Source of the DNA: DAOMFB01 sp963801475
Lineage (GTDB): Bacteria; Acidobacteriota; Thermoanaerobaculia; UBA5066
Direction: 5' to 3'
DNA: 64,000 nt
NCBI GenBank assembly: GCA_963801475.1
Contig: CAWDEX010000001.1
Location: 1,798,001-1,862,000, forward strand
Position numbers and translations under genes: made by a program. How positions within the stretch are numbered: position 1 is the first letter of the stretch; the number at the start of each line of letters is the position of its first letter. A model generated the notes under the pieces. The model was not told the origin of the DNA and made no database searches. It was given only the letters and a program-made list of their open reading frames with translations. Shown here one piece after another: positions 41,891 through 50,254 of the stretch.

Positions 41891-44434
41891 ATGGAACCAC
41901 GCGAGACGCCTCTGGCAGGTTTCTGGGATCGGCCACGGGGAGAGCTGCTCGAAACCCTGCAGGCCACGACGGCCGGCCTGACTTCCGACGAGGCGACGCG
42001 GCGGTTTCGGCTCCACGGCCCGAACAGCTTCGTCCGGACGCAGCGCTTTGCCGCCCTCCTGGGTTTTCTCCGGTTCTTCGGCAATCCGCTCGTCATCATT
42101 CTCCTGGTCGCCAGCGCCGTTTCTCTCGTGCTGGGGGACCGGGTCGGCGGACTCATCATCATTGCGATGGTCCTGCTGAGCGTCCTCTTGAACTTCTTCA
42201 TGGAGTTCCAGGCCCGCCATGCGGTGGAGGAGATCCAGAGACAGGTCGCGACGAAGGCGGCCGTCCTGCGCGACGGGCGGGAGGAGGAGTTGCCGGTCGC
42301 CGAGCTCGTTCCCGGCGACGTCGTCCGGCTGAACGCCGGCGACCTCGTGCCGGCCGACGCCCGCCTGCTGGACGCGAAGGACCTGCACGTGCGCGAGTCG
42401 GCGCTTACCGGCGAGTCCGTGCCCGTCGAGAAGACCGCGAGCGATCTTCCGGCGGGAAAACACGCGATCGGCGATGCCGCCAACAGCGTCTTCATGGGAA
42501 CGGCCGTTCAGACCGGAATGGCGGATGCGGTCATCGTGTGCACGGGAAGAGATACCGCCTTCGGTGAGATCGCCGAGCGCCTCGCTGCGCGACCGCCCGA
42601 GACGGAGTTCGGCCGGGGCATTCGCCACTTCGGTCTGATGATCACCCGGGTGATCCTGCTCCTCGTTCTCTTCGTCCTGCTGGTCAATATCGTGCTTCAT
42701 CGACCGCTGATGGAGTCGTTCCTCTTCTCCGTCGCGCTGGCCGTCGGGATGACGCCCGAAATGATGCCGATGATCATCACCGTCACGCTGGCCCGGGGTG
42801 CGCGGCGAATGACCCGGAAGAAGGTCCTCGTCAAGCAGCTGGCGGCGATCGAGGACTTCGGCAGCATCGAGATCCTCTGCAGCGACAAGACGGGCACGCT
42901 CACGGAAGGCGAAATCGTGCTCGACCGCCACGTGAACGTCCAGGGCGGCGACGACGAGAGCGTTCTCCAGCTCGTCTACCTGAACAGCCACTTCGAGGCC
43001 GGCATCAAGAGCCCCCTGGACGACGCAATCCTCAAGCACGAGCCGCCGCCCCTCGAGGCGTACGAGAAGGTGGACGAGATTCCGTTCGATTTCACGCGCA
43101 AGCGCCTCTCGGTTGTGGTGCGGCACGGGGTCGAGCACCTCCTCATCACCAAGGGCGAGGTCGAGAGCGTCCTTTCGGTCTGCCAGACCGTGAACATCGA
43201 TGGATCGCCCCGGCCGTTCGATGCCGGCCTTCGGGCCCGGGCGGCGGAAACTTTCCAGAAGCTGAGCGCCGACGGATACCGCGTGCTCGGGGTCGCCGTG
43301 CTGAACGTGGGCGAGAAAACCGCCTACAACGAGGCGGACGAGAGCGGCATGACGCTGGTCGGATTCGCGGCCTTCCTGGACCCGCCCAAGGAGGGAATCC
43401 TCCCCGTGCTCGAGGCGCTGAAGAAGAACGGCGTCTCGGTGGTCATCATGACGGGCGACAACCAGTACGTGACGCGGAAAGTCGCACATGACGTCGGGCT
43501 GGCCGATGACCGCATCGTCACCGGAAACGACGTCGACACCATGGACGACGCGGCGCTGGCCTACCAGGCCGAGAACGGCGCCATCTTCGCGCGCGTCTCT
43601 CCGGAGCAAAAGAACCGGGTCATCCTGGCTCTCAAGGCCCGTGGCCACGTCGTCGGGTATCTCGGGGACGGCATCAACGACGCTCCGTCGCTGCATACGG
43701 CGGATGTCGGCATCTCGGTGGTGAACGGGGTGGAGGTGGCGAAGGACGCGGCCAAGATCATCCTCCTGGAAAAGAACCTCGGCGTTCTGAACGACGGCGT
43801 CGTCGAGGGGCGACGCTGCTTCGCAAACATCATGAAGTACATCATCATGGGGACGAGCTCGAACTTCGGGAACATGTTCAGCATGGCCGCGGCCTCGCTC
43901 TTCCTCCCCTTCCTGCCGATGCTGCCGACCCAGATCCTGCTGAACAACTTCCTCTATGACAGCTCGCAGATCAGCATTCCCGGCGACAACGTCGATGCCG
44001 CCCTGCTGCGTCGGCCCAAGCGGTGGCAGATCGGATTCATCCTTCGCTTCATGACGATCATCGGCCCGATCAGCTCGATCTACGACTTCCTCACGTTCGG
44101 GATCCTGCTCTGGGTGTTCCACGCGTCCACCAACGCGCCGCTGTTCCACACCGGATGGTTCGTGGAATCCCTGGCGACGCAGACGCTCGTGGTGTTCGTG
44201 ATCCGGACCGCGGGCAACCCGCTCAAGAGCCGTCCCGGCCGGTCCCTGCTGATCAGCGTGCTGGCCGTCGTGGCGATCGCCGCGGTGCTGCCGTACACGC
44301 CGCTCGGGGCCCTGCTGCGGTTCGTCCCGCTGCCTGTCCCGTTGCTCGCCACGATCGTGGCTCTCGCTCTGACGTACCTCCTGCTCGTACAGGTCGTCAA
44401 GACCTGGTTCTATCGTCGCCACGCGCTGCTCTAG
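41891..44434 (+). CDS. P-type ATPase of the magnesium-transporter (MgtA/MgtB, P3B) type
   Basis: A protein of 847 residues. P-type ATPase motifs: ALTGESVPVEK, phosphorylation loop CSDKTGTLTEG (Asp332), MTGDNQYVT and GDGINDAPSLHTADVG. The MgtA-specific segment LNSHFEAGIKSPLDDAIL follows the phosphorylation site, and the NNFLYDSSQISIPGDNVD region fits the same subfamily. Magnesium import is therefore the best guess. ATG 41891 lacks a good ribosome site at normal distance. The Met/His-rich protein upstream makes another metal worth considering, though no heavy-metal CPx motif is present. Confidence 0.88.
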   Translation: MEPRETPLAGFWDRPRGELLETLQATTAGLTSDEATRRFRLHGPNSFVRTQRFAALLGFLRFFGNPLVIILLVASAVSLVLGDRVGGLIIIAMVLLSVLLNFFMEFQARHAVEEIQRQVATKAAVLRDGREEELPVAELVPGDVVRLNAGDLVPADARLLDAKDLHVRESALTGESVPVEKTASDLPAGKHAIGDAANSVFMGTAVQTGMADAVIVCTGRDTAFGEIAERLAARPPETEFGRGIRHFGLMITRVILLLVLFVLLVNIVLHRPLMESFLFSVALAVGMTPEMMPMIITVTLARGARRMTRKKVLVKQLAAIEDFGSIEILCSDKTGTLTEGEIVLDRHVNVQGGDDESVLQLVYLNSHFEAGIKSPLDDAILKHEPPPLEAYEKVDEIPFDFTRKRLSVVVRHGVEHLLITKGEVESVLSVCQTVNIDGSPRPFDAGLRARAAETFQKLSADGYRVLGVAVLNVGEKTAYNEADESGMTLVGFAAFLDPPKEGILPVLEALKKNGVSVVIMTGDNQYVTRKVAHDVGLADDRIVTGNDVDTMDDAALAYQAENGAIFARVSPEQKNRVILALKARGHVVGYLGDGINDAPSLHTADVGISVVNGVEVAKDAAKIILLEKNLGVLNDGVVEGRRCFANIMKYIIMGTSSNFGNMFSMAAASLFLPFLPMLPTQILLNNFLYDSSQISIPGDNVDAALLRRPKRWQIGFILRFMTIIGPISSIYDFLTFGILLWVFHASTNAPLFHTGWFVESLATQTLVVFVIRTAGNPLKSRPGRSLLISVLAVVAIAAVLPYTPLGALLRFVPLPVPLLATIVALALTYLLLVQVVKTWFYRRHALL

Positions 44435-44553
44435 ACCCCTCCGATGGCACTTATTTCAACCGCGCCGGGAAGCCCTTACCGACGAACAGGACGCTGAAGG
44501 CGCTCCCCCGGGCCGAACGCCCCGGATAGCCACCCGGCGCCACTCCGATCCTC

Positions 44554-44568
44554 TGGCAGGTCGCTTGC
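44554..44568 (+). promoter_or_regulatory. Sigma-54 promoter-like element for the DUF5670-like gene
   Basis: TGGCAGGTCGCTTGC followed by T: exact TTGC and one change in the -24 box. It ends 92 bp before ATG 44661. Confidence 0.68.
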
Positions 44569-44660
44569 TCTGGAGGGGGTGATCGGGTCCGGCGGGTCTC
44601 CGTCCCCACCGCGATCCAGCTCACCGGGGACCGGACCCATGGCGGAGGAAGGGAGACATC

Positions 44661-44810
44661 ATGCTTTGGACGCTTCTCGTGATCCTTCTCGTCCTGTGGG
44701 CTCTCGGGATGGTCACCTCGTACACCATGGGCGGGCTCATTCACGTCCTCCTCGTCGTCGCGGTCGTGGTCCTTCTGTTCCAGGTCATCCAGGGACGAAG
44801 GGTCGTCTGA
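44661..44810 (+). CDS. lmo0937/DUF5670-like small membrane protein
   Basis: A protein of 49 residues: MLWTLLVILLVLWALGMVTS then YTMGGLIHVLLVVAVVVLLF and a closing QVIQGRRVV. This is the full DUF5670 (lmo0937) pattern, two short hydrophobic helices with a GG turn and a basic tail. GGAGGAAGGGAG precedes ATG 44661. It was too short for routine ORF calling. Confidence 0.8.
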   Translation: MLWTLLVILLVLWALGMVTSYTMGGLIHVLLVVAVVVLLFQVIQGRRVV

Positions 44811-44909
44811 ACGTCGCCGTCTTCGCACCGGCCCGAGGACGGCTTCGAGCCCCTCGAGCCGGCGCGAAGGATCGGCACGTCCCGTGCGGCGCCCTCTGAA
44901 GAGAGTCGC

Positions 44910-46427
44910 ATGCCTGTTCGGGCCTTGCTGGTCTACCCGGAGCTCCCCCCGACGTACTGGAGCATGACGTACGCGCTCCCTTTCATCGGAAAGAAGGCCT
45001 CCATCCCGCCGCTCGGCCTTCTCACCGTCGCTTCCCTCCTCCCCGCCGACTGGGAGGTGACGCTCGTGGACATGAACGTGGAGCGCCTCCTTGCGTCGGC
45101 CGTATCCGAGGCCGACGTGGTCTTCACGTCGTCCATGATCGTCCAGCGGGAGTCCCACGAGAGGGTCGTCCGACTCTGCAACGAGCTGGGAACGCCCGTC
45201 GTGGCGGGCGGGCCGTACCCGTCGAGCGGACACGAGCGGATCCAGGGCGTCGACCACTTCGTCCTGAACGAGGCGGAGGTCACGCTCCCGCCGTTCCTCG
45301 CCGACTTCGCCCGGGGCCGGGCGGACCGCGTCTACCGGGACACCGCCCGGCCCGACATCGCCCTCACACCGCCTCCGCGATACGACCTCGTGAAGCGGAG
45401 GAGGTACTCGACGATGGCCGTCCAGTACTCCCGAGGTTGCCCCCACTCGTGCGAGTTCTGCGACATCGTGGAACTCTTCGGCCGCCGGCCCCGCACGAAA
45501 GGCGCGGGCCAGCTCCTGAACGAGCTGACGCTCCTCTACGACGGAGGCTGGCGGGGGTCGGTCTTCGTCGTCGACGACAACTTCATCGGCAACGTGAGGG
45601 AGGTGAAGGCGCTCCTGCCGCGGGTGGCGTCGTGGCAGCGGGAGCGGGGATATCCCTTCGGCCTCTTCACGGAGGCCACGCTCGGCCTCGCCGAGGACCT
45701 CGAACTGATGGACCAGATGGTCGCCGCCGGCTTCAACATGGTCTTCGTCGGCATCGAGACGCCGGACCGCAAGACGCTCGAATCCACGGGAAAGCGCCAG
45801 AACCTGAGATCGGACATGCTGGCGAGCGTCCGGACGATCCAGCGGAAGGGGATGGAGGTCTCGGCGGGCTTCATCCTGGGTTTCGACAGCGATCCCCGCG
45901 ACATCTTCGATCGTCAGATCCGCTTCATCCAGGAGTCCGGCATCCCGTCGGCCATGGTGAGCCTCCTGACGGCGCTCCCCGGGACCCAGCTCCACCGGCG
46001 CCTCCAACGGGAAGGACGGCTCGTCGCGGAGTCGAGCGGCGGGAACAACACGCACGACCTGCGGCTGAACTTTGCCCCCCGGATGGACGCGAGGGAGCTG
46101 CTCGAGGGGTACAAGCGAGTCCTCTCCCGGATCTACGACCCGGACCGCTACTTTGCGCGCTGTCTCGACCTGCTGAAGTCCATGAAGCCCCACCGGACGT
46201 CCGCCCGAAAGATCACCTTCACCGAGCTCCGGGCTTTCCTCTTCTCCCTGGTCCGGCAGACGTTTTCGTTCTACTCCCGGGCCTACTGGAAGTTCCTCGT
46301 GAAGGGGCTGCTCGCCAGGCCCCGGATGCTCGCCGAGACCGTGACGATGGCAGTGAAGGGCCACCACTTCTTCCGGATGACGGAGATCGTGCTCGAGCCG
46401 GACCGGTTCGACGAGACGCCCGGATAG
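44910..46427 (+). CDS. B12-binding radical SAM protein with DUF4070-like C-terminus
   Basis: A protein of 505 residues. The N-terminal B12-binding domain (1-150) has IPPLGLLTVASLLP and VAGGPYPSSG. The radical SAM cluster is YSRGCPHSCEFCDI with Cys177, Cys181 and Cys184, followed by ELFGRRPRTKG. The C-terminal part (from about 370) matches DUF4070. The group includes hopanoid C-2 methylase HpnP, but many members have unknown substrates, so I do not assign HpnP. It is the only biosynthetic-looking enzyme in this stretch. Confidence 0.83.
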   Translation: MPVRALLVYPELPPTYWSMTYALPFIGKKASIPPLGLLTVASLLPADWEVTLVDMNVERLLASAVSEADVVFTSSMIVQRESHERVVRLCNELGTPVVAGGPYPSSGHERIQGVDHFVLNEAEVTLPPFLADFARGRADRVYRDTARPDIALTPPPRYDLVKRRRYSTMAVQYSRGCPHSCEFCDIVELFGRRPRTKGAGQLLNELTLLYDGGWRGSVFVVDDNFIGNVREVKALLPRVASWQRERGYPFGLFTEATLGLAEDLELMDQMVAAGFNMVFVGIETPDRKTLESTGKRQNLRSDMLASVRTIQRKGMEVSAGFILGFDSDPRDIFDRQIRFIQESGIPSAMVSLLTALPGTQLHRRLQREGRLVAESSGGNNTHDLRLNFAPRMDARELLEGYKRVLSRIYDPDRYFARCLDLLKSMKPHRTSARKITFTELRAFLFSLVRQTFSFYSRAYWKFLVKGLLARPRMLAETVTMAVKGHHFFRMTEIVLEPDRFDETPG

Positions 46428-46482
46428 CCCCGGCCCCCATTCCGAGCGACCTTCGAGGCCGTCTCTCCTCCGGATGGGCTCA

Positions 46483-46497
46483 TGGCATCGCGCTTGC
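46483..46497 (+). promoter_or_regulatory. Sigma-54 promoter-like element for the YXWGXW gene
   Basis: TGGCATCGCGCTTGC followed by T: TTGC exact and the -24 box ends in T instead of C. It ends 23 bp before GTG 46521. Confidence 0.65.
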
Positions 46498-46520
46498 TCC
46501 TTCACGAGCGGAGGCAATCC

Positions 46521-46952
46521 GTGTTGAAGAAAGTTCTCACGTCCATCGCCACGATCACTCTCGTGGGCCTGATGTCGCTGCCGGCGACGGCACAGGTCAG
46601 CGTGCAGGTCAACGTTCCGCTCCCCGGTCTGGAGATACACGTTGCGCACAACGCTCCGCCGAGGATGCGAAGCGAACACAGGCCGAGCCGCCCGGGCAGC
46701 GATTACCTGTGGGTCCAGGGCTTCTGGCACTGGCATGGCACTGGCTGGGACTGGGTTCCGGGCCGCTGGGACCGCCCCGATGCACACGGTGTCAAGTGGG
46801 TGAAAGCGCGATACCGGCATGAAGGCTCTGCCTACGTCTACCAGCCGGGCCACTGGTCGAACCAGCAGCTGATCGAAGGCGACGACTATCGGAATTGGCA
46901 AGCGGAGAAGCACTCGAAGAAGGGCCACGACAAGCACTCCAAGAACAAATGA
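46521..46952 (+). CDS. Secreted YXWGXW-repeat protein
   Basis: A protein of 143 residues. Signal peptide MLKKVLTSIATITLVGLMSLPATAQ. The body has the aromatic repeats YLWVQGFWHWHGTGWDWVPGRWDRP and YVYQPGHWSNQQLIEGDDY. The C-terminus is Lys/His-rich (KHSKKGHDKHSKNK). Such YXWGXW proteins are secreted and of unknown function, and occur with DUF6600 proteins. GGAGG precedes GTG 46521; TTG 46524 is equally placed. Confidence 0.78.
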   Translation: MLKKVLTSIATITLVGLMSLPATAQVSVQVNVPLPGLEIHVAHNAPPRMRSEHRPSRPGSDYLWVQGFWHWHGTGWDWVPGRWDRPDAHGVKWVKARYRHEGSAYVYQPGHWSNQQLIEGDDYRNWQAEKHSKKGHDKHSKNK

Positions 46953-47110
46953 CGAGGGATTGACCATCCCCGGGAAGCGTCATCCCGGCCGCGGCGCGGA
47001 CAGGTTTCCGCGGCGCGGTTTCGGAGCGTCCTGCGCGGCTTCCTCCCTCGACCCTCGACGCACTTCCAACGTCCTCCGCAAAAGCCGGCCAAGCGCGGGC
47101 GCGGCCGGGT

Positions 47111-47159
47111 TGTCCGGAAACACCTCGCAGAACAGCCGGTGCCCTGGCACGAGGAATGC
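47111..47159 (+). promoter_or_regulatory. 49-bp promoter module, copy 1 (sigma-54-like element at 47145-47159)
   Basis: The 3' end is TGGCACGAGGAATGC, perfect at -24 and ATGC at -12, ending 23 bp before ATG 47183. The 49-bp module matches 50972-51020 at 39 positions, including CCTCGCAGAA and AGCCGG upstream of the boxes. Confidence 0.58.
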
Positions 47160-47182
47160 GCTGCCAGAGCCGGAAGGAGACG

Positions 47183-47968
47183 ATGAAAGGACTCGCGACG
47201 GAGCGGCCGTACAGTGCGGCACCTTCCGGGGCGCCTCGTGTCACGATCGTCGGCGCCCGGCTCAAGTTCATCGCTGTTGGCCTGTCGACTCTTCTCCTCT
47301 CGCACGTCGCGAGCGCGCAGGGGTCAGGCCCGCTCGCGCATCGCGACCGGGACTCGCAGCCCGGCTCCCGGAATTTCGCCAGCGCCGTCGTCTCGATGAA
47401 GGCCAGCGACGGTTCGTTCCTCCGCGGGACGGAGCCGGCCGGCAGGGAGTGGGCGTTCGCTCGGGCTGCGTTCGACTCGTCGTCCGCCGGGCTCCCGATG
47501 AGGCCGCCCCCGGAGCTTGCCCTTCTGATCTCGGAGGCTCGACTCGCGGATTCCGAAGCCGTCGCGCCGGGATTCCAGACGCCGAACGTCTTGTCCGTCC
47601 ACTTCCGGCATTCGACAGGAGACCTGTTCCTCGCTCTCGGGGAGGTGCCCCGGGGGGGCCAGGCCCCGGATCAGCTGATCGCCGCGATCGGCTTCCGCAC
47701 CCTGTCGCTTCGCGTCAACTCGTGGCGCGCGGTGGGGCGGGGGCCGTCCGTCAACGCCCGCGCTCTCGCTCTCGTCCGCAGAGGAGGTTTCACCCTGGGC
47801 GGCGCCGAGATCTCTTTCGGTTGCGGGGTGACGATGTACAGATTCGGCGCGCGCTTCGATCCCGCCTATCGCAAGAAGCCCGTCTCGATCCAGGGCCTCG
47901 TCCGCATCCGGTTCGGTTGGAACGCCGACGGCCAGACCGCCTCGGCCGGTCCCTCGAAGAGCATGTGA
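47183..47968 (+). CDS. Secreted protein of unknown function
   Basis: A protein of 261 residues. A basic segment precedes a signal-like helix (LKFIAVGLSTLLLSHVASAQ, about 28-46), so the N-terminal extension is unusually long for a signal peptide. The body is beta-rich: FASAVVSMKASDGSFLRG, VLSVHFRHSTGDLFLALGEVP and ISFGCGVTMYRFGARFDPAYRKKP. I do not recognise the family. GAAGGAGACG precedes ATG 47183. It is preceded by the promoter module described above. Confidence 0.62.
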   Translation: MKGLATERPYSAAPSGAPRVTIVGARLKFIAVGLSTLLLSHVASAQGSGPLAHRDRDSQPGSRNFASAVVSMKASDGSFLRGTEPAGREWAFARAAFDSSSAGLPMRPPPELALLISEARLADSEAVAPGFQTPNVLSVHFRHSTGDLFLALGEVPRGGQAPDQLIAAIGFRTLSLRVNSWRAVGRGPSVNARALALVRRGGFTLGGAEISFGCGVTMYRFGARFDPAYRKKPVSIQGLVRIRFGWNADGQTASAGPSKSM

Positions 47969-48049
47969 CGAAGGACGCGCCATGATCGCCGGCCAGAGCA
48001 CCCGCCCCACTCATCGTTGCCGTCCGGGTCTGCGCCCTGCGGAGGCCGC

Positions 48050-49339
48050 ATGACCGGCATTTCCGGATCGGGGCCGTCGTTCCTTCACCCGACCCCGCTG
48101 GCCCTCCCGACGCCCCCCGCCGTCGCCGGCGATCGGACGCGCCTCGTACGCTTCGAACTGTCACTCCGAACCGTGGTTGCGCTCGTCCTCGTCGGCGCTT
48201 CGCTGTGGCTTGCGATCCGGCTCTGGCCCGTCTTCCTCGTGCTCGTCGTCGCTCTCCTCGTCGCCGGCACGTTGAGCCCGGCCGTCCGCTGGCTCGAAGA
48301 GAGGCGCGTCAAGCGCGGGCTCGGAATCGCCATCGTCTTCACGGTCTTCTTCATCTTCGCGCTTCTCGTCGTCGCCCTCACGATCCCGACGCTCGTGTCG
48401 CAGGCGGCGACGCTCTTCGAGCAGGAGCCCGCGCTGCGCGCGCGCCTGGCGGACACCCTCGCCCTCTCTCCTGTGAGCGCGCCGCTCGCGACCTGGCTCC
48501 GCGACCTCAAGTACGACGCTCTCATCAGCGGCATCGGCGCGACGGCCTTCGCCTTCTCGCTGCGCGTCGTCGAAACCGCCGCGTACGGGCTGAGCGCCCT
48601 CTTCCTCGCGCTCTACATCATGATCGACCGCGATCGGCTCCGGGGGGGGCTCTACGCCGTCGTCCCCCGCTCGCACCACATCCGGCTCTCCCGCATCACG
48701 ATGAACCTCGAGACGATCGTCGGTTCGTACATCCGCGGACAGCTGCTCACGTGCCTGCTGATATCCGTCTTCACGTTCGTCCTTCTGACGGCGTGCGGCG
48801 TGCCGAACGCCCTGGCGCTGGCGGTCTTCGCAGGCCTCGCGGACGTGCTGCCCTACATCGGCGCTTTTCTCTCGGTGGGGCCGGCCGTCCTCGCGGCAAC
48901 GTCGCGAGGGCCCGTCGTGGCCGTCGTCGTTCTCGTTCTGATGCTCGCGTACGAGGAGTTCGAGAGTCGCGTGCTCGTTCCCCGGATTTATGGCCGGGCG
49001 ATGCGCCTTCCCGCGTCCGTCGTGATGTTCGCGCTCCTCACGGGCGGAACGCTGATGGGAATCCTCGGCGCCCTTCTCGCTCTGCCCGTCGCGGCGACCG
49101 CGATGATGCTCATCGAGGAGCTGCGTGTGGAGCTGCCCGGCGAGCAGGAACAGCCCGCGGATACGGACGTGCGCGAAGCCGACGACCGGGGCGAGAAGGA
49201 GTACGAGCGGAGGGCGGAGGGCGTCGGTGCGGAGGAGGCCGCCGCCATTGCCGTCGAGATCTCGCAAGACCGGCGCGAGGACGAGCGCCGTCCACCGGAG
49301 AAGGCCGGAACGGCCATTGCGGACCGGGACACCGACTGA
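48050..49339 (+). CDS. AI-2E (TqsA/YdiK)-family permease with charged C-tail
   Basis: A protein of 429 residues. Seven to eight TM helices with family motifs: FLVLVVALLVAGTLSPAVRWLEERRVKRGLGI, the conserved GSYIRGQLLTCLLISVFTF, LPYIGAFLSVGPAVLAA and the late VPRIYGRAMRLPASVVMFALLTGGTLMGILGALLALPVAA. Members export AI-2 or other small molecules or act as antiporters, so substrate is open. A polar tail of about 60 residues (rich in Glu/Arg/Asp) follows the last helix. GGAGG precedes ATG 48050. Confidence 0.86.
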   Translation: MTGISGSGPSFLHPTPLALPTPPAVAGDRTRLVRFELSLRTVVALVLVGASLWLAIRLWPVFLVLVVALLVAGTLSPAVRWLEERRVKRGLGIAIVFTVFFIFALLVVALTIPTLVSQAATLFEQEPALRARLADTLALSPVSAPLATWLRDLKYDALISGIGATAFAFSLRVVETAAYGLSALFLALYIMIDRDRLRGGLYAVVPRSHHIRLSRITMNLETIVGSYIRGQLLTCLLISVFTFVLLTACGVPNALALAVFAGLADVLPYIGAFLSVGPAVLAATSRGPVVAVVVLVLMLAYEEFESRVLVPRIYGRAMRLPASVVMFALLTGGTLMGILGALLALPVAATAMMLIEELRVELPGEQEQPADTDVREADDRGEKEYERRAEGVGAEEAAAIAVEISQDRREDERRPPEKAGTAIADRDTD

Positions 49340-49346
49340 CCCCCTC

Positions 49347-49361
49347 TGGCACGGTAGTTGC
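49347..49361 (+). promoter_or_regulatory. Consensus sigma-54 promoter element before the sortase gene set
   Basis: TGGCACGGTAGTTGC is an exact TGGCAC-N5-TTGC. It ends 27 bp before the small ORF at 49389 and could also transcribe the LPPTA protein and sortase genes behind it. Confidence 0.72.
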
Positions 49362-49388
49362 GCTGAGAGTCCGGCAGGAGAACCAGAC

Positions 49389-49475
49389 ATGACGTCGCCC
49401 GCACTCCCGCTCCTCCTCGTCGACGGCGTCGTCGACCTGCTGGTCAACCTTTTCCAGGGCCGAAGAACGGCCTGA
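49389..49475 (+). CDS. 28-residue ORF resembling the C-terminal half of DUF5670 proteins
   Basis: The peptide starts MTSPALPLLLVDGVVDLLV and ends NLFQGRRTA. It resembles the end of the DUF5670 protein at 44661 (HVLLVVAVVVLLFQVIQGRRVV). It has its own ribosome site (GCAGGAG) and exact -24/-12 sequence. It could be a truncated, still-expressed relative or a leader for the sortase genes. Confidence 0.45.
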   Translation: MTSPALPLLLVDGVVDLLVNLFQGRRTA

Positions 49476-49558
49476 CCGCCATCCCCGACACATCAGCCGT
49501 CGGATCGTCTCCGGTCCAACCAAAGTCCAACGTCATCGAGAGAAGAAAGAGGTTCGAA

Positions 49559-50254
49559 ATGAAGAAGTTGATGTCCTGTCTGGCCCTGGGCACGTTCGCG
49601 ACGCTCCTCGGAGTCGCATGGGCGCCCGTTGCATTCGCGCAAAGCGACATGGAGCGCTCGACCTTCACCCTTACGGAGCCGCTCGAGGTAGGGAGCTTCA
49701 CCCTGCAGCCGGGAACTTACCGCATCAGGCTCGATTTGCGCGAACCGAGCCGGCACATCGTTCAGGTCACGAACGTGGAGCAGTCGACGATCTTCGCCAC
49801 CGTCCTCGCCGTACCCCACCTGCTCCAGAGGGACGAAATGATCCCGGAGACCCGCTTCGTCTATTTCGTGACCGCACCGGGCCAGACCAAGGCCCTTCGC
49901 ACCTGGTTCCCTGGCGACGTGTCGAACGGTGAAGACATCGTCTATCCCAAGGGGCGCGCCCTGGAACTCGCGGCGGCCGCCAAGGCGCCCGTGATCGCGA
50001 TTCCGGACAACGTGAAGGAAGCCGAGTACACATCCGCGCCCCTGGCGGTCGTCACGCCCGAGAAGCAAGTGAAGCCGTACGAGGCGCCGGTGGTCCAGAA
50101 GGCGTCGGAGCCGGCTCCTCCCGTCGTGGCAGAGGCCCGTCCGCCCAAGCAACTGCCGCCGACGGCGAGCCACGTTCCGCTCTTCGCCGCGCTCGGGCTG
50201 CTCTCGCTTGGCGTGGCCTTCGGCCTCCGTACGTTCGCGAACCCGACGGCGTGA
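49559..50254 (+). CDS. Predicted sortase substrate with LPPTA sorting signal
   Basis: A protein of 231 residues. Signal peptide 1-27 (...WAPVAFA). Residues 33-145 are a beta domain: STFTLTEPLEVGSFTLQPGTYRIRL, RHIVQVTNVEQSTIFATVLAVPH and YPKGRALELAAAAKAPV, a secreted domain frequent in Acidobacteriota-type genomes. A Pro/Glu linker leads to LPPTA (199-203), a TM helix (HVPLFAALGLLSLGVAFGL) and Arg224. This is the standard LPxTx-TM-basic cell-wall sorting signal. The sortase gene starts in the stop codon (GTGA). Confidence 0.78.
   Translation: MKKLMSCLALGTFATLLGVAWAPVAFAQSDMERSTFTLTEPLEVGSFTLQPGTYRIRLDLREPSRHIVQVTNVEQSTIFATVLAVPHLLQRDEMIPETRFVYFVTAPGQTKALRTWFPGDVSNGEDIVYPKGRALELAAAAKAPVIAIPDNVKEAEYTSAPLAVVTPEKQVKPYEAPVVQKASEPAPPVVAEARPPKQLPPTASHVPLFAALGLLSLGVAFGLRTFANPTA

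Noticed and set aside
41687..44422. 911-codon minus-strand frame opposite the P-type ATPase
   Set aside because: The plus-strand frame carries all P-type ATPase motifs; the opposite frame has none.
44910..46427. Hopanoid C-2 methylase (HpnP)
   Set aside because: The domain layout fits, but no hopanoid genes are nearby and many relatives have other roles.
44451..46967. 838-codon minus-strand frame
   Set aside because: It runs opposite the radical SAM, DUF5670 and YXWGXW genes, which have motifs and ribosome sites; no domain is seen in the antisense frame.
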